A DNA stretch of 64,000 nt from Herbidospora solisilvae (GTDB taxonomy: Bacteria; Actinomycetota; Actinomycetes; Streptosporangiales; Streptosporangiaceae): positions 1 through 64,000 of the forward strand of contig NZ_WXEW01000005.1 in the NCBI RefSeq assembly GCF_009901565.1. Direction: 5' to 3'. This document shows, piece by piece, positions 54,568-63,679 of this stretch (positions within the stretch are counted from its first letter, which is position 1; each line of letters opens with the position of its first letter). The notes beneath the pieces are model-generated. The model made no database searches. It saw only the letters and a program-made list of their open reading frames with translations, and was not told where the DNA came from. A program made the translations under genes and the position numbers.

Positions 54568-57500
54568 GTGAGCGTCGTCGACTTCTCCGGAGGGCCTTCC
54601 GAACCGTCCTTCGAACGCACCCCGCCGCACAACATCGAGGCCGAGCAGTCCGTCCTCGGCGGCATGATCCTCTCAAAAGACGCCATCGCCGACGTCGTCG
54701 AAGTCCTCCGCGCCGACGACTTCTACCGCCCGGCCCACCAGATCATCTACGAGATCATCACCGACCTCTACGGCCGCGGCGAACCCGCCGACGCCGTCAC
54801 GGTCTTCAACGACCTGCAGCGACGCGGCGAGGTCGGCCGCGTAGGAGGCGGCGCCTACCTCCACACCCTGACCGCCGTCGTCCCCACCGCCGCCAACGCG
54901 GGCTACTACGCGAAGATCGTGCGCGAACAGGCGGTGCTCCGCCGCCTGATCGAGGCCGGCACCCGCATCGTCTCCTACGGCTACGGCGGCCAGAACGAAG
55001 AGGTCGACGACCTGGTCGACCGCGCCCAGGCCGAGATCTACAAGGTCACCGAGCGCCGCACGTCCGAAGACTATCTGCCGCTCTCCGAGATCATGCCGGG
55101 CGCCCTCGACGAGATCGAGGCCATCGGCAGCCGGGGCGGCCAGATGGTCGGCGTCCCCACGGGCTTCCAGGACCTCGACGCCCTGACCAACGGCCTCCAC
55201 CCGGGCCAGATGATCGTCGTCGCCGCCCGTCCGGCCATCGGCAAGGCCCTGGCCCTCGACACACCCCTCCCCACTCCGACCGGCTGGACCACCATGGGCG
55301 AGGTCGCCGTGGGAGACCAGTTGATCGGCGCCGATGGCAAGCCGACCACGGTGGTGGCCGCGACCGAGATCCTCGAAGACCGGCCGTGCTACGAGGTCGA
55401 GTTCAGCGACGGCACGGTCATCGTCGCCGATGCGCACCACCAGTGGCTGACCAGAACCCGCCGCGACCGGCGCAACGGCCTGCCGGGGTCCGTGGTGACG
55501 ACCGAGCAGATCGCCGAGACCCTCCGCCACCCGGCGGCCGACCGGCGGCTCAACCACGCGGTGCCGGTCGCCTCGGGAGCGGTTCTTCCCGAGGCTGAGC
55601 TGCCGGTGCCGCCCTACACGCTGGGGATCTGGCTGGGCGACGGCAGCAGCGCCTCGGCGCAGTACACCAGCGCCGACCCCGAGATCGCCCGGCACATCGA
55701 GGCCGAGGGCCTGCGTGTGGTCCAGGCCGGAGATTCGTTGCGCTACCGCATCCAGTGCCAGGCGTGCCGTGACCATCACGGCACCCTGCAGGCGGTGCTG
55801 CGCAGCATCGGCGTGCTCAACGACAAGCACATCCCGGCCGTCTACCTGCGGGCGTCCGAGGACCAGCGCCGGGCGTTGCTGGCCGGGCTGCTCGACACCG
55901 ACGGTTATGTCAACAAGACCGGGACCGTCCAGCTCGCGCTGACCAACCGCCGGTTGGCCGAAGGTTCCTGGGAACTGGTGCTCAGCCTCGGCTACAAGGC
56001 GACCTGGACCGAGAAGCCGGTGCCGGGCCGCAGCGTGGAGTCGTCGACCAGCTACATCATCACCTTCACGCCCGCCGACCGCGTGTTCCGGCTCGACCGC
56101 AAGGCCGTCCGTCAGACCCTTCGCGACCACCCGTCGACGCGGTTGCGATACATCACCGATGTCCGGCCGGTGACCAGTGTGCCTGTGAGGTGTGTGGAGG
56201 TCGACAACGACGACCATCTCTACCTCGCCGGTCGCACCTGGATCCCCACCCACAACTCGACCCTGGGCCTCGACTTCGCCAGGTCCGCGGCGATCAAGCA
56301 CAACATGACCACCGCGATCTTCTCTCTGGAAATGTCGCGCAACGAGATCACCATGCGTCTGCTGTCGGCCGAAGCCAGGGTCGCCCTCCACGCCATGCGC
56401 TCCGGCATGATGAACGACGACGACTGGACCCGCATGGCCCGCCGCATGGGCGAGGTCGCGCAGGCGCCGCTGTTCATCGACGACTCCCCCAACATGTCGA
56501 TGATGGAGATCCGGGCCAAGTGCCGGCGGCTCAAGCAGCGCAACGACCTCAAGTTCGTGATCGTCGACTACCTCCAGCTGATGAGCTCCCCGAAGAAGAC
56601 CGAGAGCCGTCAGCAGGAAGTGTCGGAGCTGTCACGTGCGCTGAAGCTGCTGGCGAAGGAGCTAGAGGTCCCGGTCATCGCGATCTCCCAGCTCAACCGT
56701 GGTCCCGAGCAGCGAACCGACAAGCGGCCTCAGGTCAGCGACCTTCGCGAGTCGGGCTGTCTCACCGCGGCGAGCCGGATCCTGCGAGCCGACAACGGTC
56801 AGGAGGTCAGTCTCGGAGAGCTGATCGAGTCGGGGGCCCAGGACATCCCCGTATGGTCACTCGACGACCGGCTCAAGCTCGTGCCGCGCACCATGACCCA
56901 CGTCTTCAGTAGCGGCGTCAAGCCGGTGTTCCGCGTTCGGATGACGTCGGGCCGGGAGATCGAGGCAACCGCCAATCATCCCTTCCTCACCTACGACGGC
57001 TGGCACGCCCTGGAGACGCTGTCTCCCGGAACGAGAGTCTCGGTGCTCCGGCATGTGCCGCCCCCGCTGGAACTCAAGGCGCTCGACACGGACGAAGTGG
57101 TCCTGCTCGCACACATGATCGGTGACGGTTCGTTCGTGAAAGGGCAGCCGATCCGCTATGCGTCCAAAGACGAGGCCAACCTGGCTGCGGTGACCGAGGC
57201 GGCGGCCCGCCGTTTCGGCATCACCGCCGTTCGCGACGAGTATGAGGCGGCTCGGTGCACGAGCCTCCGTCTTCCGGCGCCCTTCCACCTGACCCATGGC
57301 AGGCGGAATCCCATCGCGGCATGGCTCGACCAGCTCAATCTGTTCGGTCTGCGCAGCCATGAGAAGTTCGTCCCTGATCCGTTGTTCGCCGCGCCGAAGG
57401 AGCAGCTCGCCCTGTTCCTCAGACACCTGTGGGCCACCGACGGATGTGTCTGGTGGGACCGGAGGGCCGGGCAGGCGCGGATCTACTACGCCTCCACCAG

Positions 57501-58221
57501 CCGCAGGCTGATCGACGACGTGGCTCGGCTGTTGCTGCGTTTCAACGTGATGACCAGGATCAAGAGTCACCAGAAGCAGGGGCACCGGCCCGGCTACCAG
57601 CTTGTGATCTACGGCGCGGAGAACCAGCTCCGGTTCCTCGAGGACATCGGCGTTCATGGTGAACGCCAGGCTCAGGTCCGTCGGTGCTTGACCGAGTTGC
57701 GGCCCAAGATCGGCAACACCAACCTCGACACTGTTCCCGTGGGGGTGTGGGACCGGGTTCGCGACATCCTCGCCGAGCGGCGGATCACTCACCGTGAGTT
57801 CGCGTTCGCCACGGGGAGTTCCTCCAACGGAAGCGCGATGTGGCGGGCGGCGCCGAGCCGTGAACGGCTCGGCCGCATCGCGACCGTCCTCGACGACGCC
57901 GATCTGGAGATCCTCGCGACCAACGACGTCTTCTGGGATGAGATCGCGAGCATTGAGCCGCTCGGGGAGCAGCCCGTCTACGACGCGACTGTGCTCGGCA
58001 CGCACAACTTCGTCGCCAACGGCATCAACCTGCACAACTCGATCGAGCAGGACGCCGACATGGTCATCCTGCTCCACCGCGAAGACGCCTACGAGCGCGA
58101 GTCCCCCCGCGCCGGTGAGGCCGACCTGATCGTGGCCAAGCACCGAAACGGCCCCACCGCGACGGTCACCGTCGCCTTCCAGGGCCACTACTCGCGCTTC
58201 GTCGACATGGCCAGTCACTGA
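54568..58221 (+). CDS. dnaB: Replicative DNA helicase DnaB, with two inteins
   Basis: DnaB is the hexameric helicase that leads the fork. The precursor of 1217 residues starts at GTG 54568 (GGGAGG five bases upstream); an ATG at 54502 lacks this signal. The N-terminal domain begins RTPPHNIEAEQSVLGGMIL. After removal of both inteins the extein is 453 residues, the normal length, with Walker A reading RPAIGKST across the first splice site, Walker B VIVDYLQLM, and SDLRESG joined to SIEQDADMVILL across the second. Intein 1 sits in the P-loop, intein 2 in the DNA-binding loop region. No helicase activity is expected before splicing. Confidence 0.96.
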   Translation: MSVVDFSGGPSEPSFERTPPHNIEAEQSVLGGMILSKDAIADVVEVLRADDFYRPAHQIIYEIITDLYGRGEPADAVTVFNDLQRRGEVGRVGGGAYLHTLTAVVPTAANAGYYAKIVREQAVLRRLIEAGTRIVSYGYGGQNEEVDDLVDRAQAEIYKVTERRTSEDYLPLSEIMPGALDEIEAIGSRGGQMVGVPTGFQDLDALTNGLHPGQMIVVAARPAIGKALALDTPLPTPTGWTTMGEVAVGDQLIGADGKPTTVVAATEILEDRPCYEVEFSDGTVIVADAHHQWLTRTRRDRRNGLPGSVVTTEQIAETLRHPAADRRLNHAVPVASGAVLPEAELPVPPYTLGIWLGDGSSASAQYTSADPEIARHIEAEGLRVVQAGDSLRYRIQCQACRDHHGTLQAVLRSIGVLNDKHIPAVYLRASEDQRRALLAGLLDTDGYVNKTGTVQLALTNRRLAEGSWELVLSLGYKATWTEKPVPGRSVESSTSYIITFTPADRVFRLDRKAVRQTLRDHPSTRLRYITDVRPVTSVPVRCVEVDNDDHLYLAGRTWIPTHNSTLGLDFARSAAIKHNMTTAIFSLEMSRNEITMRLLSAEARVALHAMRSGMMNDDDWTRMARRMGEVAQAPLFIDDSPNMSMMEIRAKCRRLKQRNDLKFVIVDYLQLMSSPKKTESRQQEVSELSRALKLLAKELEVPVIAISQLNRGPEQRTDKRPQVSDLRESGCLTAASRILRADNGQEVSLGELIESGAQDIPVWSLDDRLKLVPRTMTHVFSSGVKPVFRVRMTSGREIEATANHPFLTYDGWHALETLSPGTRVSVLRHVPPPLELKALDTDEVVLLAHMIGDGSFVKGQPIRYASKDEANLAAVTEAAARRFGITAVRDEYEAARCTSLRLPAPFHLTHGRRNPIAAWLDQLNLFGLRSHEKFVPDPLFAAPKEQLALFLRHLWATDGCVWWDRRAGQARIYYASTSRRLIDDVARLLLRFNVMTRIKSHQKQGHRPGYQLVIYGAENQLRFLEDIGVHGERQAQVRRCLTELRPKIGNTNLDTVPVGVWDRVRDILAERRITHREFAFATGSSSNGSAMWRAAPSRERLGRIATVLDDADLEILATNDVFWDEIASIEPLGEQPVYDATVLGTHNFVANGINLHNSIEQDADMVILLHREDAYERESPRAGEADLIVAKHRNGPTATVTVAFQGHYSRFVDMASH
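55246..56256 (+). mobile_element. DnaB intein 1 (P-loop site, class 3 features)
   Basis: A 337-residue intein lies between Gly-Lys and Ser-Thr of the Walker A motif. It starts with Ala rather than Cys or Ser (ALALDTPLPTPTGW) and ends in PTHN before Ser. The Trp of block B (DAHHQW), Cys of block F (VRCVEVDN) and Thr of block G (WIPTHN) match the Trp-Cys-Thr set of class 3 inteins. A LAGLIDADG homing endonuclease is present with LGIWLGDGS and LLAGLLDTDGYV. The boundaries follow from the restored P-loop. Confidence 0.92.
56758..58038 (+). mobile_element. DnaB intein 2 (SDLRESG/SIEQDAD site, class 1)
   Basis: A 427-residue intein starts at Cys (CLTAASRILRADNG) and ends in GINLHN before Ser. Block B has ATANHPFLTYDGW with the usual T/A-x-x-H, and block F has VYDATVLGTHNF. 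The central part is a LAGLIDADG-type endonuclease (LLAHMIGDGSF and LRHLWATDGCVW). The insertion point is the same as the well-known Synechocystis and mycobacterial DnaB inteins. Confidence 0.93.
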
Positions 58222-58240
58222 CCCGTCGTCACAGGGTCAG
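58218..58240 (+). terminator. Short hairpin at dnaB end
   Basis: CTGACCC pairs with GGGTCAG (7 bp, 9-base loop) across the stop codon region. This is a weak terminator candidate. Confidence 0.35.
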
Positions 58241-58380
58241 GACCCTTGCCCCGGTCATCCCTCGCCCGGCTCGGAGAACTGACCCCGCGGTGAAGACGGC
58301 CTGTTCGGTGGTGGTCTATCGCAGGCGATCCGCGAACGACCGGGTGACCGCCGCTCGAAAGGCCCGTCGTCTGGACCTGC

Positions 58381-59109
58381 TCACGCCACCACCCGATAGT
58401 GGGTGGCCAAGTGTTCCCCGTCGTACACGTGCAGCGCGAACCCCGGCGGCTGCTCCATCGAGACGGGCGGCCCCGATTCGCTCTCGTAAGGCGTCAGCCC
58501 CGTACTGACCACCCCCGGCCCCACCAGCAGCGGCAGCCCGGCGAACGTCGTGGCGGCCGCCGTGTGGGCGTGGCCCGACAGCACCGCCACCACGTTGGAG
58601 TGGCGGCCCAGCACCTCCGCCAGTTCGTCTGGGTTCCGCAGCCCGATCCCGTCCACGTAAGGGATGTGCAGCGACGACGCCTGGTGGTGCATCCCGACGA
58701 ACGCCTGGCCGGGTGCGGTCGAGAGGGTCTCGTCGAGCCAGGCCAGGGTCGAGGGCTCCAGCCGGCCTTCGGCGCGGCCGGGGATGCTCGAGTCGACCAG
58801 GACGATGCTGACCGATCCCACCCGCAGCACCTGGTTGACCGGGTCGGAGCCGGAGGAGCCGAGCAGCACCTCGCGGAACGGCTCGCGGGAGTCGTGGTTG
58901 CCGGGGCAGATGAGCGTCGGGTGCCTGGTCGTCAGGGTCTTGCGGGCGATCTCGTATTCGGCCGGTGCGCCGTTGTCGGCCACGTCGCCGGTCACGATCA
59001 CGGCGTCGACGGCGAGGCCGTCGATGTGGCGCATGACCCGTTCGGCGCGTTCGGTGGCGCGGGGGCCTCCGTCGATGTGGGTGTCGCTGACGTGGGCCAC
59101 GACGATCAT
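58381..59109 (-). CDS. Metallophosphoesterase (CpdA-like)
   Basis: The 242 residues are a calcineurin-like phosphoesterase with the metal motifs HVSDTHIDGGP, VTGDVADNG, CPGNHDSREPF, GMHHQASS and LSGHAHTA in order. The nearest type is CpdA/3',5'-cyclic-nucleotide phosphodiesterase-like, but the substrate is not proven. It lies nine bases after the SRPBCC gene on the same strand, probably in one unit with it. Confidence 0.88.
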   Translation of the reverse strand: MIVVAHVSDTHIDGGPRATERAERVMRHIDGLAVDAVIVTGDVADNGAPAEYEIARKTLTTRHPTLICPGNHDSREPFREVLLGSSGSDPVNQVLRVGSVSIVLVDSSIPGRAEGRLEPSTLAWLDETLSTAPGQAFVGMHHQASSLHIPYVDGIGLRNPDELAEVLGRHSNVVAVLSGHAHTAAATTFAGLPLLVGPGVVSTGLTPYESESGPPVSMEQPPGFALHVYDGEHLATHYRVVA

Positions 59110-59118
59110 CTGGACCTC

Positions 59119-59553
59119 CTATGCGAGCCGTTCGACGAGGATACGCGCCCGGGCCAGTTGTACCTTGCGGGCCTCGGAGGCGGCGTACCTGATGATCAGA
59201 GGGGGTGCCGACAGGTTGAGGACGTCGTCCACGCGGGTCCCGGTTCCTTCGGCGCTGAGGTCGAATCGGTACGCCATCCGCACCCCGCCCGGGCTCTTCA
59301 CGTCTCCCCACACGGCGCTGTCGTCGGTGAAGAGCTCGACCGCGATGGGGTTGTCCCACTTGATGAACCCGAGGAATCTGAACTGCTCGGTGGCGGTGTA
59401 TCGGACGACTCCGGGAGTCGACCTGTCCACGTCCTTGACGGCGACCACGATCGGGGAGAGCCCGATGTAGTTCTCCGGGGTCGTCAGGTGGTCGAGAACC
59501 ACCTTCGGTTCGACGCCGATGTGGAACGTGTTCCGCAACACCTGGTCCGGCAC
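59119..59553 (-). CDS. SRPBCC-family protein
   Basis: The 144 residues start at GTG with GGAGG six bases upstream. They show the SRPBCC/polyketide-cyclase pattern, with an N-terminal strand RNTFHIGVEPKVVLDHLT, a helix-grip centre and a long C-terminal helix (RYAASEARKVQLARARILVE). It binds a hydrophobic ligand of unknown identity. It precedes the phosphoesterase on the minus strand. Confidence 0.8.
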   Translation of the reverse strand: MPDQVLRNTFHIGVEPKVVLDHLTTPENYIGLSPIVVAVKDVDRSTPGVVRYTATEQFRFLGFIKWDNPIAVELFTDDSAVWGDVKSPGGVRMAYRFDLSAEGTGTRVDDVLNLSAPPLIIRYAASEARKVQLARARILVERLA

Positions 59554-59580
59554 GCTGGGCCTCCGGGGTAGAACGTGATC

Positions 59581-60351
59581 TTATCTCGCGAATTGTGTCA
59601 TCACCCGGCGAGTGTGATCGTCGGCGGGAAAGAACGATTCGATGGCCAACTCGGCCACGGTCACGTCAAGGGGCGTGCCGAAGGTCGCCAGGATGCTGAA
59701 GAAGCGGAGTTCGCCCGCCTCGTGGCGGAGCCGCATCGGGACGAAGATGTCGCCCGGCCCCGGGAACTCGATCTCCGGTTCGGGCTGGTCACAGGGGTAG
59801 TCGCGGAGCTCCTCGTACAGGGAGGTGAGCTCGGGGTCGGCGGTGAAGGCGATCTGGCGGCGCAGGCGGGAGAGCAGGTGGGCCCGCCATTCGCCGTGGT
59901 TGACGATGCGCGGGGCCAGGCCCTCCGGGTGGAGGGAGGCGCGGAGCACGTTGGCGGTCAGGTCGGGGTCGATGCCGTCGGCGAGGAGGGCGAGGCCGGC
60001 GTTGGCGTCGACGAGGTTCCAGCGCTGGTCGACGACGACCGCCGGGTAGGGCTCGTGGCCGGTGAGGACCTGCCGGATGGCCGCCTGTATGGCGGCCATC
60101 CGGGGGTTGGAGAGGGAGGTCTCGCCGTAGACCGGGGCGAAACCGGCCGACAGCAGCAGCCGGTTGCGTTCCCGGAGCGGCAGGTCGAGGCAGTCGGCGA
60201 TGCGCAGGATCATCTCGCGGCTGGGACGGGCCCGGCCGGTCTCCAGGAAGCTGATGTGCCGGGTGGAGATGTCGGCGGCGACGGACAGGTCGAGCTGGCT
60301 GAGCCGGCGGTTCTCCCGCCATCCGCGGAGCAGGGGGCCGACTGAGGTCAT
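59581..60351 (-). CDS. XRE-family regulator with MmyB-like domain
   Basis: The 256 residues begin with an HTH_3 domain (LLRGWRENRRLSQLDLSVAA, then ISTRHISFLETGRARPSREM). The C-terminal part from about residue 100 is the MmyB-like ligand-binding domain (VVVDQRWNLVDANAGLALLA, FFSILATFGTPLDVTVAELA). Such regulators often act on a neighbouring dehydrogenase or transporter. The start is ATG 60351 with GGAGA seven bases upstream. The ABC exporter genes next to it, on the same strand, could be its target; this is inference. Confidence 0.9.
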   Translation of the reverse strand: MTSVGPLLRGWRENRRLSQLDLSVAADISTRHISFLETGRARPSREMILRIADCLDLPLRERNRLLLSAGFAPVYGETSLSNPRMAAIQAAIRQVLTGHEPYPAVVVDQRWNLVDANAGLALLADGIDPDLTANVLRASLHPEGLAPRIVNHGEWRAHLLSRLRRQIAFTADPELTSLYEELRDYPCDQPEPEIEFPGPGDIFVPMRLRHEAGELRFFSILATFGTPLDVTVAELAIESFFPADDHTRRVMTQFAR

Positions 60352-60409
60352 CGTCACGTCTCCGAACTTAGGCACTGGCAGGTCATGTGGGCGATTACCC
60401 GGCGGGTAA

Positions 60410-61204
60410 TCACGACCAGCGGAAGAACCGGACGGCCGCGACCGCGCCGACCACGCCCCACGCGGCCATCACGACGAGGTGCCGCCACTCCGTGCCGCCC
60501 GTGGCCAGCAGGTCGATCATCGCGGCGCCGAAGGCCCCGGACGGCGTGAACTCGGAGATGGTCCGCAACACGCCGGGCATCAGAGCCTGGGGCACCCACA
60601 TGCCGGCGAAGAAGAGCGAGGGGAAGAAGACCGCCATGCCGAGGCCCTGGACGAGCCGTGAGGTGGGCGCGAGCGCGGCCAGCAGCAGCCCGATGGCGAA
60701 CGTCGACACCATGCCCAGCAGGAGGGTGCCGGTGAAGGCGAGGGGGGCCTGGGGGAACGGGACGTCGTACACGAGATGGGCCAGGACGAGGATGAGCACG
60801 GTGGTCAGCACCGTCATGACGACGTTGAGCACCAGTTGCACGCCGAGGACGGTGCCGGGGCTGACCGGCGTGGTCGACATCCGCTTCAGGATGCCGCGCT
60901 CCCGGTAGGTGACCAGCACGGTCGGGAGCAGCGAGAACGCGCAGGTCAGGACCGACAGGATGATCATCACTCCGGGGAGGTGGGTGTCGATCGGCCGTAG
61001 CCCGCCAAGTTCGGGGTCGGGCTTCTGGAAGTCGGGGATCGTGCCGCCGAGGATCAGCGTCAGGGCGATGGGGAGGCCGACGGCGAAGAAGATCACTGCG
61101 GGTTCGCGCAGGTAGAGCTTGGTTTCGACCAAGGTCAGGCGGCGGACCTGGGGGGTGGTGATGGCCATGTCGGGCAGAGCTCCTTGGGTTGTGGGGGTGG
61201 TCAT
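60410..61204 (-). CDS. ABC transporter permease (ABC-2 type)
   Basis: About 264 residues give six hydrophobic helices of the ABC-2 exporter type, with LVETKLYLREPAVIFFAVGL at the N-terminus, YRERGILKRMSTTPVSPG as the typical coupling region, and GMAVFFPSLFFAGMWVP in the last third. The ATG at 61204 overlaps the ATPase stop as ATGA; an ATG at 61168, eleven bases after AAGGAG, is the alternative start. Drug or lipid export is likely; substrate unknown. Confidence 0.9.
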   Translation of the reverse strand: MTTPTTQGALPDMAITTPQVRRLTLVETKLYLREPAVIFFAVGLPIALTLILGGTIPDFQKPDPELGGLRPIDTHLPGVMIILSVLTCAFSLLPTVLVTYRERGILKRMSTTPVSPGTVLGVQLVLNVVMTVLTTVLILVLAHLVYDVPFPQAPLAFTGTLLLGMVSTFAIGLLLAALAPTSRLVQGLGMAVFFPSLFFAGMWVPQALMPGVLRTISEFTPSGAFGAAMIDLLATGGTEWRHLVVMAAWGVVGAVAAVRFFRWS

Positions 61205-62055
61205 TCGCCGGTGAGGGCGAGGAAGGCGTCGTCCATCGAGCTGGTCTCGGTCTTGAGGTTGCTGATCGCCGAGTCGGGCAGGGCCGTGACGACCGCGCGG
61301 AGCACGTTCTGGTCCCCGGTCACGGTCACCTGGCCGGCCTCGACGGTCACCGAGTGCACCTCGGGCAGCGACTTGAGGCTCTCCACCGGCATCGTCGACC
61401 GGAAGGTGATGCGCTGCACGCCGCCCGTCCGCGAGATCAGGCCCGCCGGGGTGTCGACGGCGAGGACGGTGCCCGCGGCGATGACCGCGACCCGGTCGCA
61501 GAGCCGCTCGATCTCTTCCATGAAGTGGCTGACCAGCAGCACGGTCACCCCGCGCTCCCGGATCCGGCTGATCAGGTCCCAGGTCTCGCGCCGGGCCTGC
61601 GGGTCGAGGCCGGTGGTGAGCTCGTCCAGGATCGCGATCCTGGGGTTGCCCACGAGGGCGAGCGCGATCGACAGGCGCTGCCGCTGGCCGCCCGACAACT
61701 TGGCGAAGCCCACCTTGGGGTCCAGCCCGACCTCGTCGAGCAGCTCGGTCACCGAGGCGGGGTTGGCGTAGAAGGAGGCGTACAGGTCGAGGGCCTCGCC
61801 GACGCGGAGCTTGTCGGGCATGGCGCTCTCCTGGAGCTGCACCCCGACCTGCTGCTTGAGGTCGGCCGCGACGTGGATGGTGCCGCCGTCGGGCTTGCGC
61901 AGGCCGGCCACGCATTCGACGGTCGTGGTCTTGCCGGCGCCGTTGCGGCCGACGATCCCGTAGATCTCGCCCTCTTCCACGGAGAACGAGACGTCCTTGA
62001 CGGCGATCTTGTCGCCGTACTGCTTGCGCAGGTTCTGAACCGTGATGATTGCCAT
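61201..62055 (-). CDS. ABC transporter ATP-binding protein
   Basis: The 284 residues contain Walker A GRNGAGKTTTVEC, the signature LSGGQRQRLS, Walker B IAILDELTTGLDP (Leu where most have Pro) and the H-loop LLVSHFMEEIE. A C-terminal extension of about 80 residues is of the drug-exporter (DrrA-like) kind. It pairs with the permease by ATGA overlap. The start ATG lacks a clear ribosome site; it is divergent from the histidine kinase gene, so the two-component system may regulate it. Confidence 0.92.
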   Translation of the reverse strand: MAIITVQNLRKQYGDKIAVKDVSFSVEEGEIYGIVGRNGAGKTTTVECVAGLRKPDGGTIHVAADLKQQVGVQLQESAMPDKLRVGEALDLYASFYANPASVTELLDEVGLDPKVGFAKLSGGQRQRLSIALALVGNPRIAILDELTTGLDPQARRETWDLISRIRERGVTVLLVSHFMEEIERLCDRVAVIAAGTVLAVDTPAGLISRTGGVQRITFRSTMPVESLKSLPEVHSVTVEAGQVTVTGDQNVLRAVVTALPDSAISNLKTETSSMDDAFLALTGE

Positions 62056-62188
62056 GCCGAGAACGCTAGAAATCCGCGAGCTCCGAGGTAATGCATCTGG
62101 TGACCCAGCCGGGGTGGAGGAAACCCCACCCCCCTCGGGCGGCTTCGTGCACTCCCCTCGGGGGCCGCCCGCGGTCACACTGAGACGC

Positions 62189-63673
62189 ATGAAGCAGGTC
62201 AGATCGCTCGGTTACGGGCTCGCCATCTCCGCGCTGGTGGTCGTCCAGATCCCGGTCGCGCTGGTGGCGATCCTGGGCGTGCTGGTGTCGACGGTGGCCG
62301 GCATGGTGTTCCTGCTGGAGCCGTCGGTACGGCTGATCCGCTTCATGGCCGGCATCGACCGGAACCTGATCCGCCGCTGGGTGGGGGTGGACATCCCCAC
62401 CCCCTACCGCCCCCGGCCGCCCGCGCTGGTGCGGGCCCGCGACGGCTACTACCACCACAAGGGCAAGCGCTACCGTACGGCGGCCTCGCCGCACATCGAC
62501 CGGATGCTGGCCTGGGTGATCACCGATCCGGCGACCTGGCGCGAGCTGGTGTGGATCATCCTCGACCCGTGGACCCGGTCGGTGCTGGCCTTCGGCCCGA
62601 CGTTCGTCATCGGCCTGGGCATCTGGCTGACCTTCGCGGAGGGCCTGTACTGGGGCCTGGCCCTCTCCGTGGTCGCCTTCTTCCTCGCCCCCGCGGCACT
62701 GAAGAACTACGCGCTGTACGCCCTGGCCCTGCTCGGCCCCACGGCCAACACCCAGCTCGTCGGGCAGGTCAACAGACTCAACCAGGTCAGGGCCGACCAG
62801 CTCGACCTCCAGGCCGCCGAGCTCCGCAGGATCGAACGCGATCTCCACGACGGCGCCCAGGCCCGCATGGTGGCCGTCGGCATGACGATCGGCGCGGCCG
62901 AACAACTGCTCGACCACGATCCGGCCGCCGCGAAGGCGTTGCTGGTGAAGGCCAGGGAGTCGTCGGCGACCGCCCTCCAGGAGCTCCGGCAGCTCGTCAG
63001 GGGCATCCATCCGCCCGTACTGGCGGAACGGGGTCTCGGCGACGCGATCCGGGCGCTCGCGCTCGACAGCCCGCTCAAGGTGAAGGTCCACGCCGACCTC
63101 CTTGAACGGCCGGAGTCGCCGGTCGAGTCGGCGGTCTACTTCGCCGTCAGCGAGTTGCTGGCCAACGCGTCGCGGTACGCGTCCAAGGTGACCATCGACA
63201 TCAGCCGGCGTGGCCGGGCGCTGCGGGTGACGGTGTCCGACGACGGGCCGGGCGGGGCGAAGGCCGTACCGGGAGGGGGACTGGCCGGCATCGAGCGACG
63301 GCTGGCGGCGTTCGACGGGGTGCTGGCCGTGTCGAGCCCGCCCGGCGGCGGCACCACGGCGACCATCGAGGTGCTCGACGCGCTGCCCGGCGACGCGGAC
63401 GTCGAACCGGTGAACGCGCTGCCGAAGGGCTGGCGCGGCCTGCTCTACGCGCTCTGCTGGAGCCTGTGCTGGTTGCCGCTGTTCCCGCAGGGCCTGGTGT
63501 CGACGTTCATGCTGATCTTCCAGCCGGAGGAGCGGTCGTGGTTCCTGGCCCTGCACATGCCGCCGCCGTTCCAGTGGCCCACGGTCGCGTTCATGATCGC
63601 GCTCGGCGCCACGATGCTGGCCACCGGTATCCGGCTGAACCCGACGGCGGGTAAGAACCCGGGCGTATGCTGA
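62189..63673 (+). CDS. Sensor histidine kinase (NarL-type partner)
   Basis: The 494 residues have four N-terminal membrane helices in a sensor domain (from LGYGLAISALVVVQIPVALV to YALYALALLG), then a HisKA_3 domain with the phosphorylated His at about 220 (ERDLHDGAQARMVAVG). The HATPase_c domain carries SELLANASRYA and VSDDGPGGA. Two or three more hydrophobic stretches lie after the kinase core (LLYALCWSLCWLPLFPQGL and the following), which is unusual. A response regulator follows six bases later. Signal unknown. Confidence 0.92.
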   Translation: MKQVRSLGYGLAISALVVVQIPVALVAILGVLVSTVAGMVFLLEPSVRLIRFMAGIDRNLIRRWVGVDIPTPYRPRPPALVRARDGYYHHKGKRYRTAASPHIDRMLAWVITDPATWRELVWIILDPWTRSVLAFGPTFVIGLGIWLTFAEGLYWGLALSVVAFFLAPAALKNYALYALALLGPTANTQLVGQVNRLNQVRADQLDLQAAELRRIERDLHDGAQARMVAVGMTIGAAEQLLDHDPAAAKALLVKARESSATALQELRQLVRGIHPPVLAERGLGDAIRALALDSPLKVKVHADLLERPESPVESAVYFAVSELLANASRYASKVTIDISRRGRALRVTVSDDGPGGAKAVPGGGLAGIERRLAAFDGVLAVSSPPGGGTTATIEVLDALPGDADVEPVNALPKGWRGLLYALCWSLCWLPLFPQGLVSTFMLIFQPEERSWFLALHMPPPFQWPTVAFMIALGATMLATGIRLNPTAGKNPGVC

Positions 63674-63679
63674 CCGATC

